Origin: DAIRUQ01 sp036803245
GTDB lineage: Bacteria; Chloroflexota; Anaerolineae; UBA1429
NCBI GenBank assembly: GCA_036803245.1
Contig: DAIRUQ010000018.1
Span: forward strand, 1-40,328
Direction of reading: 5' to 3'
DNA: 40,328 bases
Shown here: piece by piece, positions 15,823-24,268 of the stretch
How the letters are laid out: the number at the start of each line of letters is the position of its first letter
Position numbering within the stretch: the stretch's first letter is position 1
Position numbers and translations under genes: made by a program
Notes under the pieces: model-generated
Told to the model about the DNA's origin: nothing
What the model saw: the letters and a program-made list of their open reading frames with translations, nothing else
Database searches by the model: none

Positions 15823-16236
15823 CTAGTCGTCGTCTCGCAACGCACCCATCACCACGATCGCGCCCACCACGATCAGCATCAGCGGCGCCACCATGTCCCA
15901 GCGGAACCACCAGAGCGCCCCGAGATTCTTGAGCAGCAAGAGCAAGCCTACGGCCACCAGGACGGCTCCGCCGACCATAGCCCGATTGGCGGGCTGGGCG
16001 ACGGCGTTCACGGGCTCGCGACGGTCAAACGGCTCCATCGCGTGAGCCTCTTCGCTCGGCTCGCCGACAGGCAGCACCACCCACAACACAAAGTAGGGCA
16101 GCACCCCCAACCCATTGGCTAGGGCCAAAAGCACGAACAGGATGCGAATCAGCAGGGGGTCCACCCCCAGATAGCGGGCGATGCCACCGCACACGCCACC
16201 GAGGATCTTGTCGTCGTCACTTCGGGTCAGTTTCAT
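15823..16236 (-). CDS. PspC-domain membrane protein
   Basis: The 137-residue protein opens with the PspC signature DDKILGGVCGGIARYLGVDPLLIRILFVLLALANGLGVLPYFVLWVVLPVGEP, containing a membrane segment. A charged linker (about 60-85) follows, then two hydrophobic stretches (about 87-104 and 114-130, AMVGGAVLVAVGLLLLLKNLGAL and MVAPLMLIVVGAIVVMGAL), like the small C-terminal module found in LiaF-type proteins. PspC proteins belong to phage-shock and cell-envelope stress responses. No pspA or lia genes are nearby. The ATG is preceded by GAGGTGA five bases upstream. Confidence 0.9.
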   Translation of the reverse strand: MKLTRSDDDKILGGVCGGIARYLGVDPLLIRILFVLLALANGLGVLPYFVLWVVLPVGEPSEEAHAMEPFDRREPVNAVAQPANRAMVGGAVLVAVGLLLLLKNLGALWWFRWDMVAPLMLIVVGAIVVMGALRDDD

Positions 16237-16328
16237 CGTGTCACCTCACTCATCAGCGGCGCCTCAGATGCTGGCCGCCTTGCCATTCCTCAGCCCCTAT
16301 ACGCAGAGCTGATGAGGAGGTTCCGCTC

Positions 16329-18059
16329 TTACCGCCGAGCGAACTCACGTTCCAGCTGGTCGCGGGTCATCTGCACCAGCGTCGGTCTCCCATGCGGGCA
16401 GGTGTGAGGGAGGTCACACCGTTCCAGGCTGCGGACGAGATCACGCATCTCGTCCAGAGAGAGGGTCTGCCCAGCCCGAATGGCGGTGTGGCAAGAGAGC
16501 GTCACCAGAGCCTGATCCAGCCAGGAAAAGGCCTCGCCGCCCTCCTCGGCTGCCTCGACCAGCTCGGTCAACGCAGCAACCACGTCGCCATCCACTAGGT
16601 GCTGGGGGACGCTACGAACCAACACGGTGCCGCTGCCAAAGGGCGAGAGCACCAACCCGACGCGAGCTAGTTCGTCCAGATGCGCCTCGACCAACTCGGC
16701 CAACCGCGGAGCGAGCTCGACGACACGCGGCTCCAGGAGGTCCTGCGTCACGACCGCCGCCCGCTCGGCCTGCTTGGACAGCTCCTCGTAGCGAATGCGC
16801 TCATGCGCTGCGTGCTGATCGATCAGATAGAGCCCGCCGGGACCCTCGGCCACCACATAGGTCTGGGCCAGCTGCCCGATGACACGTAACATGGGCAGCC
16901 GTTCGCCGCCAACCAGCTCACCTTGGCTGTTCGGCGCCTCCCAAGACCCGCGCGTCAGGCCGCCGTCCCGTCCGTCATCGGGCAGCAACAGCGATGGCGA
17001 TCGATCGGCGTCATGGCGGGGAGCCTGCCAGTCGTCGCGCCCGCCAATGTGCGCGATGATCGGCACATTGCCTTGGGCCATCAGCGTGGTCCGCACGGCC
17101 CTCTGCACTGCCACAAACACATCCCGTGGCCGCTGGAACCGGACCTCACGCTTGGTCGGGTGCACGTTGACGTCCACATCACGGGGCGGCAAGGTGATAT
17201 TGAGAACCACCACTGGATGGCGCCGTTGGGGCAAGAGCGACTGGTAGGCCTCGCTGATCGCATAGGAGAGAGAGTTGTCCTGAATCCAGCGACGATTCAC
17301 CAACAGGGTGATATCCTGCCGGCTCGAGCGATGGACGGACGGTCCGCTGACATAGCCCCACACGGCGATCTCGTGGTGATCATCGGCCGGAATCTCGAGC
17401 ATTGCCTCGGCCACGTCCAGCCCATACACGGCCACGATGGCGTCATAGAGCGCTCCCGTGCCGGTCGTTGAGATCACCGAACGCCCCTGATGCGTCAGGC
17501 TGAACCGCAAAGACGGAAACGCCAAGGCATAGGCGCTGACGAGGCGCGCCACATGGCCGGCCTCGGTCGCGTCGGTTCGCAGGAACTTGAGCCGGGGAGG
17601 CGTGTTGAAAAAGAGATGCTCCACAGCGACGCTAGTTCCGCTCGGCCGGCCCACAGCCTCGCTGCGCGCGACGCTGCCCCCTTCTATGCGGACGCGCGTG
17701 CCGGCGGCGTCGCCGGCCGATTTGGTCGAGAGGGTCACGTGGGAAACAGCCGCGATGCTCGCCAGCGCCTCACCACGGAATCCCAAGGTCCTGATATCGT
17801 AAAGCTCGTCGGCCGAGGCAAGCTTGCTGGTGGCATGCCGATGAAATGCCAGCTCCACCTCATCAGCTGGGATGCCCAAGCCATCGTCTTCCACGCGGAT
17901 CAACCGCCGGCCGCCCTGCTCGATGGTCACGTCGATGCGGGTGGCCTCGGCGTCGATAGCGTTCTCGATCAGCTCCTTGACCACCGATACCGGGCGCTCG
18001 ATCACCTCACCGGCGGCAATCTTGCTGGCTATCTCGGGCGGAAGCAGGCGGATGGGCAC
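16329..18059 (-). CDS. mutL: DNA mismatch repair protein MutL
   Basis: MutL couples MutS mismatch recognition to strand incision. The 576-residue protein has the GHKL ATPase core: IENAIDAEATRIDV, VEDDGLGIP, HATSKL and TLGFRGEALASIAAVS (residues 31-110). The transducer domain has FNTPPRLKFL and VNVHPTKREVRF (to about 330). A linker follows, and then the C-terminal dimerisation/endonuclease domain. The metal-binding endonuclease motif DQHAAHERIRYEE is present (Asp414-Glu425), as are SCHTAIRAG and CPHGRPT near the end. This MutL should therefore nick DNA itself, as in bacteria lacking MutH. The start is GTG 18059 with AAGGAG eight bases upstream. mutS is not in the window. Confidence 0.97.
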   Translation of the reverse strand: MPIRLLPPEIASKIAAGEVIERPVSVVKELIENAIDAEATRIDVTIEQGGRRLIRVEDDGLGIPADEVELAFHRHATSKLASADELYDIRTLGFRGEALASIAAVSHVTLSTKSAGDAAGTRVRIEGGSVARSEAVGRPSGTSVAVEHLFFNTPPRLKFLRTDATEAGHVARLVSAYALAFPSLRFSLTHQGRSVISTTGTGALYDAIVAVYGLDVAEAMLEIPADDHHEIAVWGYVSGPSVHRSSRQDITLLVNRRWIQDNSLSYAISEAYQSLLPQRRHPVVVLNITLPPRDVDVNVHPTKREVRFQRPRDVFVAVQRAVRTTLMAQGNVPIIAHIGGRDDWQAPRHDADRSPSLLLPDDGRDGGLTRGSWEAPNSQGELVGGERLPMLRVIGQLAQTYVVAEGPGGLYLIDQHAAHERIRYEELSKQAERAAVVTQDLLEPRVVELAPRLAELVEAHLDELARVGLVLSPFGSGTVLVRSVPQHLVDGDVVAALTELVEAAEEGGEAFSWLDQALVTLSCHTAIRAGQTLSLDEMRDLVRSLERCDLPHTCPHGRPTLVQMTRDQLEREFARR

Positions 18060-18097
18060 CGATAGGCTCCTTGGTCTCGTCCAGAGGATTCGCTGTC

Positions 18098-18147
18098 ATT
18101 GTACCATGGACGCCGCTTTTGCCCATCACAGGCGACGGGCGTAGAAT
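18098..18147. promoter_or_regulatory. divergent promoters of mutL and the EamA exporter
   Basis: Minus strand: TACAAT (18103-18098) with a weak TGGGCA 16 bp upstream, for mutL. Plus strand: TTGCCC (18119-18124) and TAGAAT (18142-18147) with 17-bp spacing. The plus -10 ends six bases before the exporter ATG, predicting a transcript that begins at or next to the start codon. Confidence 0.65.
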
Positions 18148-18153
18148 CGCCCC

Positions 18154-19089
18154 ATGGCACCAACGACGGATCCAGTGGAACGCGGGCACCAAACGTACGG
18201 ATGGTTGATTCTGACCGTGGGGATCCTCGCGGCCTCGTCGGCCTCGGTGCTGATCCGCCTCGCCCAGGCCCCGCCGCTGGCTATCGGGGCCTGGCGGCTG
18301 GTGCTGGCTGGAGCCGTGTTGGCCCCGTTCGCCTGGCAGGCGAGCTTACAGGGCTGGCGCGACCTGCCGCGCGGCGACCGCTGGCTTCTGGTCGCCTCCG
18401 GATTGGCGCTGGCGGCCCACTTTGCCGCCTGGATCACATCGCTGTCGTATACCACGGTGGCCAGCTCGGTCATCCTGGTTAGCAGCAGCCCCATCATCCT
18501 CGCGGTGGCATCGCACTGGCTGATGGATGAGCGCATCAGCGGCGTAACGGTGGCCGCCATCGCCCTAGCGGTCGTCGGCAGCGCCGTGGTGGGATATGGC
18601 GACCTGGCCCTGGCCGGCAGTGCTTTGTGGGGCAATCTGTTGGCGCTCGTCGGCGCGGTGGCCGTTTCGGTTTACATGCTGATCGGCCGTCGCCTACGCC
18701 AGCGTCTGTCGACGTGGGCCTATGTGTGGCCCTGCTATAGCATCGCGGGCATCACGCTCGTCGCCGTCTGTCTCGTGGCGCGACAGCCACTGTTCGGGTA
18801 CTCGCGCCAAACCTACCTGTGGTTGGCCGCCCTAGCGCTCCTGCCACAGATCGTCGGCCATTCGTCGTTCAACTGGGCAATGCGACACGTGGCGCCGGTC
18901 TTGGTGGCGGTCGCCATGCTGGGCGAGCCCATCGGAGCGACGCTCCTGGCCTGGGCCGTGTTAGGAGAACGTCCGGGCGCCCTGGCCATCGTCGGCGGGC
19001 TCTTGATCCTGGCCGGCATGGCGGTTGCGTCGCCCCATATCACCAAGAGTTTGCGCGGATCCGCACCAAGGAGCGTACCCACACCATGA
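18154..19089 (+). CDS. EamA/DMT-family transporter
   Basis: The 311-residue membrane protein shows ten hydrophobic segments arranged as two EamA repeats, as in drug/metabolite exporters of the RhaT/YdcZ type. Repeat 1 begins ILAASSASVLIRLAQAPPLAIGAWRLVLAG and repeat 2 LLALVGAVAVSVYMLIGRRLR, ending ATLLAWAVLGERPGALAIVGGLLILAG with the family E-R-P motif. No ribosome binding site precedes ATG 18154, and the promoter -10 ends six bases before it, so a leaderless mRNA is likely. The stop overlaps the next start as ATGA. Coupling to an aminotransferase suggests export of an amino acid or related metabolite, an inference only. Confidence 0.9.
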   Translation: MAPTTDPVERGHQTYGWLILTVGILAASSASVLIRLAQAPPLAIGAWRLVLAGAVLAPFAWQASLQGWRDLPRGDRWLLVASGLALAAHFAAWITSLSYTTVASSVILVSSSPIILAVASHWLMDERISGVTVAAIALAVVGSAVVGYGDLALAGSALWGNLLALVGAVAVSVYMLIGRRLRQRLSTWAYVWPCYSIAGITLVAVCLVARQPLFGYSRQTYLWLAALALLPQIVGHSSFNWAMRHVAPVLVAVAMLGEPIGATLLAWAVLGERPGALAIVGGLLILAGMAVASPHITKSLRGSAPRSVPTP

Positions 19090-20288
19090 GCATGAACTGG
19101 AACACACGTTACGCCACCCGCCTGGCCAGCATGAGCACGTCAGTGATCCGCGACATCCTCAAGACCGCACAGTCGCCGGATGCTATCTCCATGTCCGGCG
19201 GTTGGCCCGACGCAGCATTGTTCCCCACCGAACGGATGGCCATCATTGCCGAGGAAGCCTTGGCAGAGCGTCCGCAGCTGGCGCTGCAATACGGGCCCAC
19301 CCAAGGATTGGTCGAGTTGCGCACCTTGCTGGCGGAGCGCATGCGCACCAAGGGGATCGCCTGCCATGCCGACGACATCGTCATCACCACGGGATCGCAG
19401 CAAGCCCTGGACCTGGTCGGGCGCATTCTGTTGGACCCCGGCGACCGCGTCCTGGTCGAGAACCCCACCTTTGTGGGGGCGCTTCAGTCGTTTCGCGCCT
19501 ATGGGGCCCAATTCACCGGCGTACCGATGGACGACGATGGCGTCCTGCCCGATGCCCTGGCGACCGCGGCCAGAGATACAGAGGCCAAGTTCGCCTACCT
19601 GATCCCCACCTTTCAGAATCCTACCGGAGCGACCATGCCTCTGGAACGCCGCCACGAGGTGCTCCAGTTGCTGGCCGAGGCGGGCACCCCGCTCATCGAG
19701 GACGATCCCTATGGCGAACTGGCCTACGAGGGCGCGACGGCCACGCCTCTTGCGGCCCTCGACCCCTCGCGCAATGCGGTGATCTACCTGGGGACCTTTT
19801 CCAAGACTTTGGCCCCAGGCTTGCGGTTGGCCTGGGCCGTGTGCCCACCCGGCGTGGCGCAGCAGATGGTGATGGCCAAGCAGGGCGCCGATCTGCACAG
19901 CAGCAGCCTGTCGCAAGCCATCGCCATCGGGTTCATGGAACGCGGTTGGCTTGACGAGCAGATCGACCGCATCCGCGCAACCTATCGCCAACGCCGCGAC
20001 GCCATGGTAACCGCCCTGCAGCAAGAGCTGCCTGTCGGCGTCACCTTTGCCATCCCACAAGGGGGGCTGTTCTTGTGGCTGCGACTGCCCGAGCAGGTAG
20101 ATACCACCGCGCTGCTCGCCAACGCGGTTGAGCAAAAGGTCGTCTTTGTACCCGGCGCCCCCTTTTACGTCGACGGCCGCGGATGCAACTGCCTGCGACT
20201 GACCTTTGCCACCTTGACGCCTGAGCGGATCGGAGAGGGAGTTCGCGCCTTGGGCGGCGTGATCCGCCAGGCCCTAGCCGCGACGTGA
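19086..20288 (+). CDS. PLP-dependent aminotransferase (class I/II, LysN/2-aminoadipate type)
   Basis: The 400-residue enzyme is a fold-type I aminotransferase. Motifs include SMSGGWPDAALFP, LQYGPTQGLVELRTLLAERM, ITTGSQQALDLVGRILLDPGD, PTFQNPTGATMPLERR, IEDDPYGELAYEG, the pyridoxal-phosphate lysine in YLGTFSKTLAPGLRLAW, and the substrate arginine region CLRLTFATLTPERIGEG. The pattern matches the 2-aminoadipate/aromatic/branched-chain transaminase group (LysN, AraT), so the substrate is not certain. The start at 19086 overlaps the exporter stop; AAGGAG lies 12 bases upstream. A longer frame opening at 18819 runs inside the exporter and is rejected. Confidence 0.9.
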   Translation: MSMNWNTRYATRLASMSTSVIRDILKTAQSPDAISMSGGWPDAALFPTERMAIIAEEALAERPQLALQYGPTQGLVELRTLLAERMRTKGIACHADDIVITTGSQQALDLVGRILLDPGDRVLVENPTFVGALQSFRAYGAQFTGVPMDDDGVLPDALATAARDTEAKFAYLIPTFQNPTGATMPLERRHEVLQLLAEAGTPLIEDDPYGELAYEGATATPLAALDPSRNAVIYLGTFSKTLAPGLRLAWAVCPPGVAQQMVMAKQGADLHSSSLSQAIAIGFMERGWLDEQIDRIRATYRQRRDAMVTALQQELPVGVTFAIPQGGLFLWLRLPEQVDTTALLANAVEQKVVFVPGAPFYVDGRGCNCLRLTFATLTPERIGEGVRALGGVIRQALAAT

Positions 20289-20331
20289 CGCTCGGCCCGG
20301 AATCGAACGCATCCAGCAAGGAGCCTATACC

Positions 20332-20556
20332 ATGCCGCTCTATGAATACCGTTGCCAGGACTGTGGGCGCCGCCACGATCGTCGCCGCCCCTTTGCCGAG
20401 GCCGATGATCCCACCCCCTGCCCAGACTGCGAGAGCACACGCTCAAAGCGCCTGCTCTCCACCTTTGCCTGCACGGGCGGAGAGCGCTCCTCGGCTGGCT
20501 CTGGCGGCGGGTGCGCGGGCTGCGCGGCGTCCAGTTGCGCTGGCTGCCGTCGGTAG
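20332..20556 (+). CDS. FmdB-family zinc-ribbon protein
   Basis: This small protein (74 residues) begins MPLYEYRCQDCGRRH, the hallmark of FmdB regulators, with a zinc ribbon formed by CQDC and CPDC. A Gly/Ser/Cys-rich tail (GGGCAGCAASSCAGC) adds further cysteines, a common feature of the family. FmdB was described as a regulator of formamidase in Methylophilus, but most members have no proven role. It lies 43 bp after the aminotransferase gene and may share its transcript. A 7-bp hairpin (20542-20548 with 20556-20562) spans the stop codon and may act as a weak terminator. Confidence 0.9.
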   Translation: MPLYEYRCQDCGRRHDRRRPFAEADDPTPCPDCESTRSKRLLSTFACTGGERSSAGSGGGCAGCAASSCAGCRR

Positions 20557-20570
20557 GCAGCCTGGTAGAT

Positions 20571-20599
20571 TTCAACAGCCATAATCACCGTGCTATAAT
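20571..20599 (+). promoter_or_regulatory. extended -10 promoter of tgt (leaderless)
   Basis: TTCAAC (20571-20576) and TGCTATAAT (20591-20599) with 17-bp spacing. The -10 ends six bases before the tgt ATG (20606), so transcription should begin about at the start codon. No Shine-Dalgarno sequence is present. Confidence 0.75.
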
Positions 20600-20605
20600 C
20601 GCCGC

Positions 20606-21808
20606 ATGCAACCAGACCACCTGGCCCATAGGGGCTCGACACCTTTCAGCTTTGAGCTGATCCACACCGATCGACAGACGGGCGCCCGTGCAGGGATTCT
20701 GCACACGGCGCACGGTGACGTGCCCACGCCCGTCTACTGTCCCGTGGGCACTCAAGCTACGGTCAAGTCGTTGGATCCGCGTGACCTGGCTGAGCTGGAC
20801 ACCCCCATGATCCTTGGCAACACCTACCACCTCTACCTGCGCCCAGGGGCCGATCTGGTCGAGCGCATGGGCGGCCTCCACGCCTTTATGGGATGGCACC
20901 GCCCCATTCTCACCGATAGCGGGGGATACCAGGTCTTTAGCCTGCGCGACCTGCGCCAGGTGGACGACGACGGCGTCACCTTTCGCTCGCATATCGACGG
21001 CTCCACCCACCGCTTTACGCCCGAGAGCGTGGTGCGCATTCAGGAGCAGTTGGGCTCGGATATCGCCATGGTGCTCGACGAGTGCGCCGAGCCCGAGGAC
21101 CATGCCTACAACCGCGAGGCCCTGCGCCGCACCCACTTGTGGGCCGAACGCTGCCTCCAGGCCCACCAGCGGCCCGACCAGGCGCTGTTTGGCATCGTGC
21201 AGGGGGGCATTCATGCCGATCTGCGGGCCCAAAGCGCCACCCATCTGGCTTCGCTGGGCTTTCCAGGCTATGCCATCGGTGGGCTCAGCGTGGGCGAGAG
21301 CAAGGCCGACATGCACCGCATCCTGCGGGTGCTGAACCCCATCATGCCCGCCGCCAAGCCGCGCTACCTGATGGGCGTCGGCTCTCCCGAGGATATCGTC
21401 CAGTGCGTGGGCCTCGGCGTCGACATGTTTGACTGCGTCCTGGCCACCCGCCTCGCCCGCAATGGCGCGGTATTCACGCCAGAAGGACGCGTGAACCTAC
21501 GCAATGCCCAGTTCCGCGAGGATTCCGGGCCGATCCAGGCTGACTGCGACTGCTATACCTGCCGCACCTTTACCCGAGCCTATCTACGGCATCTCATCAT
21601 CGCCAAAGAGATCCTGGCCGCCAGGCTGAACACCATCCACAACCTGGCCTTTATGCTCAGGCTGGCCAGAGACGTGCGCCAGGCCATCCTGGAGGATCGT
21701 TTCGGCGCCTTTCACGACGGCTTTCTCACCACGTACCAGACCGCCGACGCCCGTGCGCGCCGCGCCAACCGCGACGCTTTCCGGGCAAGCCGCAACGCCG
21801 ACGCATAG
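20606..21808 (+). CDS. tgt: queuine/preQ1 tRNA-guanine transglycosylase
   Basis: Tgt swaps guanine 34 of GUN-anticodon tRNAs for the queuosine precursor preQ1 (or queuine). The 400-residue TIM-barrel enzyme shows PTPVYCPVGTQATVKSL, LGNTYHLYLRPG, LTDSGGYQVFSL with the catalytic aspartate, and GGLSVGE. It also has MGVGSPEDIVQCVGLGVDMFDCVLATRLARNG with the nucleophilic aspartate, and the zinc site CDCYTCRTFTRAYLRHL. It starts as a probable leaderless mRNA. A YhhQ-type queuosine-precursor transporter gene occurs elsewhere in the window (38169-38855), consistent with salvage. Confidence 0.97.
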   Translation: MQPDHLAHRGSTPFSFELIHTDRQTGARAGILHTAHGDVPTPVYCPVGTQATVKSLDPRDLAELDTPMILGNTYHLYLRPGADLVERMGGLHAFMGWHRPILTDSGGYQVFSLRDLRQVDDDGVTFRSHIDGSTHRFTPESVVRIQEQLGSDIAMVLDECAEPEDHAYNREALRRTHLWAERCLQAHQRPDQALFGIVQGGIHADLRAQSATHLASLGFPGYAIGGLSVGESKADMHRILRVLNPIMPAAKPRYLMGVGSPEDIVQCVGLGVDMFDCVLATRLARNGAVFTPEGRVNLRNAQFREDSGPIQADCDCYTCRTFTRAYLRHLIIAKEILAARLNTIHNLAFMLRLARDVRQAILEDRFGAFHDGFLTTYQTADARARRANRDAFRASRNADA

Positions 21809-21819
21809 GAGGATCGCGA

Positions 21820-22626
21820 ATGTCGCCTTGGCACGCCGTACTACTTGGCATCCTTCAGGGAGCCACCGAGTTCCTTCCCGTGAGCAGTTCAGGGCACCTC
21901 GTTCTGGTGCCGTGGGCCCTGGGCTGGCCCGATACCTCGTTGCTCTATGACACGATGGTGCATTTGGCCACCTGCATAGCCGTGGTGGTCTACTTTTGGC
22001 GAGACCTGGTGGAACTGGTGCGCGGCGCCTGGCGTGGGCTTACCCGAAAACGCCGCGGCCCCGAGGATGACCTGGGCTGGCTCTTGATCTTGAGCGCGGT
22101 GCCAGGGGCCATCATCGGGTTCCTGCTCGAGGATTTCTTTGAGGCGCTTTTCGCCACCCCTCCCTATGCGGCGGGATTCCTGCTCGTCACCGGCGTCCTG
22201 CTCTATGTTAGCGACTGTCTCAGCCGCCGCGAGCGCACGATGGACAGCATTCGCTGGCCCGACGCGCTGTGGATCGGCCTGGCGCAAGCTGCAGCGATCG
22301 CCCCGGGCCTATCACGCTCAGGCACGACCATATCCGCCGGCCTCTTTCGTGGGCTCGACCGCGAGAGCGCGGCGCGATTCGCGTTCCTCATGTCGGTGCC
22401 AATCATCCTGGGCGCGGGCGCTCTTCAGGTGCTCAAGGCCCTGAGCGCGGGCAGCCTGCAGGGCGCCTCGCTGGAGCTGGGCCTTGGCTTTGTGGCAGCA
22501 ACGGTCAGCGGGCTGCTGGCCATCGGCTTGCTGATGCGCCTCGTGAAAAAGCACAGCCTGAAGCCGTTTGCCTACTATTGCTGGGCGGTAGGGCTGGCAG
22601 GGCTAGTCCTGGCGCTGGTCCGCTAG
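21820..22626 (+). CDS. uppP: undecaprenyl-diphosphatase (UppP/BacA)
   Basis: This integral membrane enzyme recycles undecaprenyl pyrophosphate to the monophosphate carrier used for peptidoglycan and polysaccharides. The 268-residue protein has the N-terminal box LGILQGATEFLPVSSSGHLVLVPW and the second box AAIAPGLSRSGTTISAGLFRGLDRESAARFAFLMSVP. Both hold the conserved Glu, Ser and Arg residues of the active site. About eight hydrophobic segments are visible. The start has AGGAGG upstream, and only 11 bp separate it from tgt, so the genes share a transcript. Confidence 0.97.
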   Translation: MSPWHAVLLGILQGATEFLPVSSSGHLVLVPWALGWPDTSLLYDTMVHLATCIAVVVYFWRDLVELVRGAWRGLTRKRRGPEDDLGWLLILSAVPGAIIGFLLEDFFEALFATPPYAAGFLLVTGVLLYVSDCLSRRERTMDSIRWPDALWIGLAQAAAIAPGLSRSGTTISAGLFRGLDRESAARFAFLMSVPIILGAGALQVLKALSAGSLQGASLELGLGFVAATVSGLLAIGLLMRLVKKHSLKPFAYYCWAVGLAGLVLALVR

Positions 22627-22631
22627 GGCGT

Positions 22632-23504
22632 ATGACGCGCTCTGGGTGGGGATCCATGCTAGCGGCGGCATTCCTGGTCGCCGCTGCTAGCATGCTGGCC
22701 AGAGAGTCGCCGCCTCCATACCTGGACCTTGCAGCGGCTACCCCAGCGCCGGCCACCACCAACCCCGAGATCATCCGGATCGCGACGTCGCTGGATGCGC
22801 AGCCTCTAGCTCACGAGCTCGCGGACACTTACGCCGCGGCGGGGCATCCCTTGACGCCTGAGGTCACGCCTCTGAACCCGGCCCAGGTCGCCGACACGGT
22901 GCTGACATCTCAGGCCGATCTGGGTATTGTGTTGCTGCCCGCCCAGGCCAGCGCGCCGTTCAGCCCGCCGCCGGCCTGGGGAGAGGCTGAAACCATCGTG
23001 ATCGGGTGGGAGGCGGTGGTCCTGGTGACGCATCCCCTCCGCCAGATGCCGGGCCTGGATAGCGACACCGTCGCCCAGGTTCTTGGCGGCGAGATTCAGA
23101 CATGGGAGCAGCTCGGATCGGGTCAGGGGAACATCGAGCTGCTCGGACGGGGTGAGGGCGCGCCCTCCCGCGAGGCGCTGATGGGATGGCTCGGCCTGGG
23201 CAGCCTGAGCTCGCGGGTAGAGCTCTGGCCCAACGACGCCGAGATCTGCCGCCAGGTCGCTTCGCGGCCCCTATCGTTGGGGTGGATCGGCCTCTCGTCG
23301 CTCACCGATGAGTGCCAGCCCTTGTCGCTGGACGCTTTCCGGCCCACGGCCCGGGCGATTCAAACGGGCGCCTACGGGCCACGGCTGGCTGTGGTGATCG
23401 TGGTCTCCCCGCACGCCGCCCCCGAGGCTCGCGCGTTGGCCCAGTGGGCCGCCTCAGCCCCAGGTCAGCGGGTGGTGGCGCGACGGTACACCCCGGCCTC
23501 CTAG
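22632..23504 (+). CDS. PstS-like periplasmic/extracellular substrate-binding protein
   Basis: This exported protein (290 residues) has a signal-like N-terminus (MTRSGWGSMLAAAFLVAAASMLA), a Pro/Ala-rich linker, and a type-II binding-protein fold. Cues are PEIIRIATSLDAQPLAHELADTYAAAG, VVLVTHPLRQMPGLDSDTVAQVLGGEIQTWEQLG and RGEGAPSREALMGWLGLGSL, and PLSLGWIGLSSL, which follow the layout of phosphate-binding PstS proteins. Sequence is too divergent to call phosphate as ligand, and no pstC/A/B genes are near. No lipobox cysteine is apparent. It starts five bases after uppP. A 14-bp imperfect inverted repeat lies inside the signal-peptide codons. ATG 22657 is an alternative start. Confidence 0.75.
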   Translation: MTRSGWGSMLAAAFLVAAASMLARESPPPYLDLAAATPAPATTNPEIIRIATSLDAQPLAHELADTYAAAGHPLTPEVTPLNPAQVADTVLTSQADLGIVLLPAQASAPFSPPPAWGEAETIVIGWEAVVLVTHPLRQMPGLDSDTVAQVLGGEIQTWEQLGSGQGNIELLGRGEGAPSREALMGWLGLGSLSSRVELWPNDAEICRQVASRPLSLGWIGLSSLTDECQPLSLDAFRPTARAIQTGAYGPRLAVVIVVSPHAAPEARALAQWAASAPGQRVVARRYTPAS

Positions 23505-23523
23505 CGTGCCGATGGCCGCCAGC

Positions 23524-24150
23524 TCAAGCCTGCAGCCACGGGTTGCCCTCCCGTTCTGCCCTCACCGTCGTTGACGGGCCGTGCCCCGGGTAGACGATGG
23601 TCTCGTCTGGCAGCACCAGCAACCGCTCGCGAATGCCCCGGATCAGCGCATCGTGGTCGCCCCCAGGCAAGTCAGACCGCCCCACGCTGCCAGCAAAGAG
23701 CGCATCCCCGGTAAAGACGGTCGCGGCCGCCTCGCACCAGAGCGAGATGCCGCCCGGCGAGTGCCCGGGCGTATGCAAGACCCGCAGCTCTAGCGTCCCA
23801 AAGGCCAGCGTCCCGTCGTCCTCCACCAGGAGGCCTGCTCGGAGACTGGGCGGCTGCGGAATGAACTGCCTGAACAGCGCTGGAGGTTCCTCCAGCCAGC
23901 GTGAATCGGCCCGGTGGATGGCAAGGGGCGCCTGAACGCTGCTCGCGACCTCCTCGGCAGCCAGGACGTGATCAAAGTGGAAATGGGTAAGCACCACCGC
24001 CGCCACGTCAATGCCTAGATCGGCCACCCGTCTCAGGATGCGTTCGGCCTCATCGCCCGGATCGATCACCAAACCCTGGCCCGTGGCCGGATCCTTTACC
24101 AGGTAGCAGTTAGTCTGCAGATCGCCCACCACCAGCGTCTCGACGATCAC
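23524..24150 (-). CDS. metallo-beta-lactamase-fold hydrolase (glyoxalase II-like)
   Basis: The 208-residue product has the metal-binding motif THFHFDH (about residues 54-60), then a later His in HTPGHSPGGISLW, Asp in FTGDALFAGSVGRSDLPGGD and His in YPGHGP. These are the ligands of a two-metal hydrolase. The N-terminal pattern VGDLQTNCYLV and the compact size match the short bacterial group annotated as hydroxyacylglutathione hydrolase-like; the true substrate is not known. The start is GTG 24150, preceded by GAGAGGAGG, which is preferred over a longer frame reaching 24384 that would run through proS promoter DNA. Divergent from proS. Confidence 0.9.
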   Translation of the reverse strand: MIVETLVVGDLQTNCYLVKDPATGQGLVIDPGDEAERILRRVADLGIDVAAVVLTHFHFDHVLAAEEVASSVQAPLAIHRADSRWLEEPPALFRQFIPQPPSLRAGLLVEDDGTLAFGTLELRVLHTPGHSPGGISLWCEAAATVFTGDALFAGSVGRSDLPGGDHDALIRGIRERLLVLPDETIVYPGHGPSTTVRAEREGNPWLQA

Positions 24151-24211
24151 GCTGTCCTCCTCTCCCCAGTCGCCATCGCCTGATCCTACCGAGGGTCGGC
24201 GCAGCGTCAAG

Positions 24212-24239
24212 TTGCCGCAAGGGCCCAATCCGCTATACT
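24212..24239 (+). promoter_or_regulatory. probable promoter of proS
   Basis: TTGCCG (24212-24217) and TATACT (24234-24239) with 16-bp spacing, 29 bp before the proS ATG, which has its own GGAGGAGGA ribosome binding site. Confidence 0.7.
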
Positions 24240-24268
24240 CTGATGGGTGTATCTCGGGAGGAGGATCT

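Noticed and set aside
19140..20135. Long minus-strand open frame (331 codons) opposite the aminotransferase
   Set aside because: The plus strand encodes a complete aminotransferase with all PLP motifs; the antisense translation shows no family pattern and arises from GC-rich codon bias.
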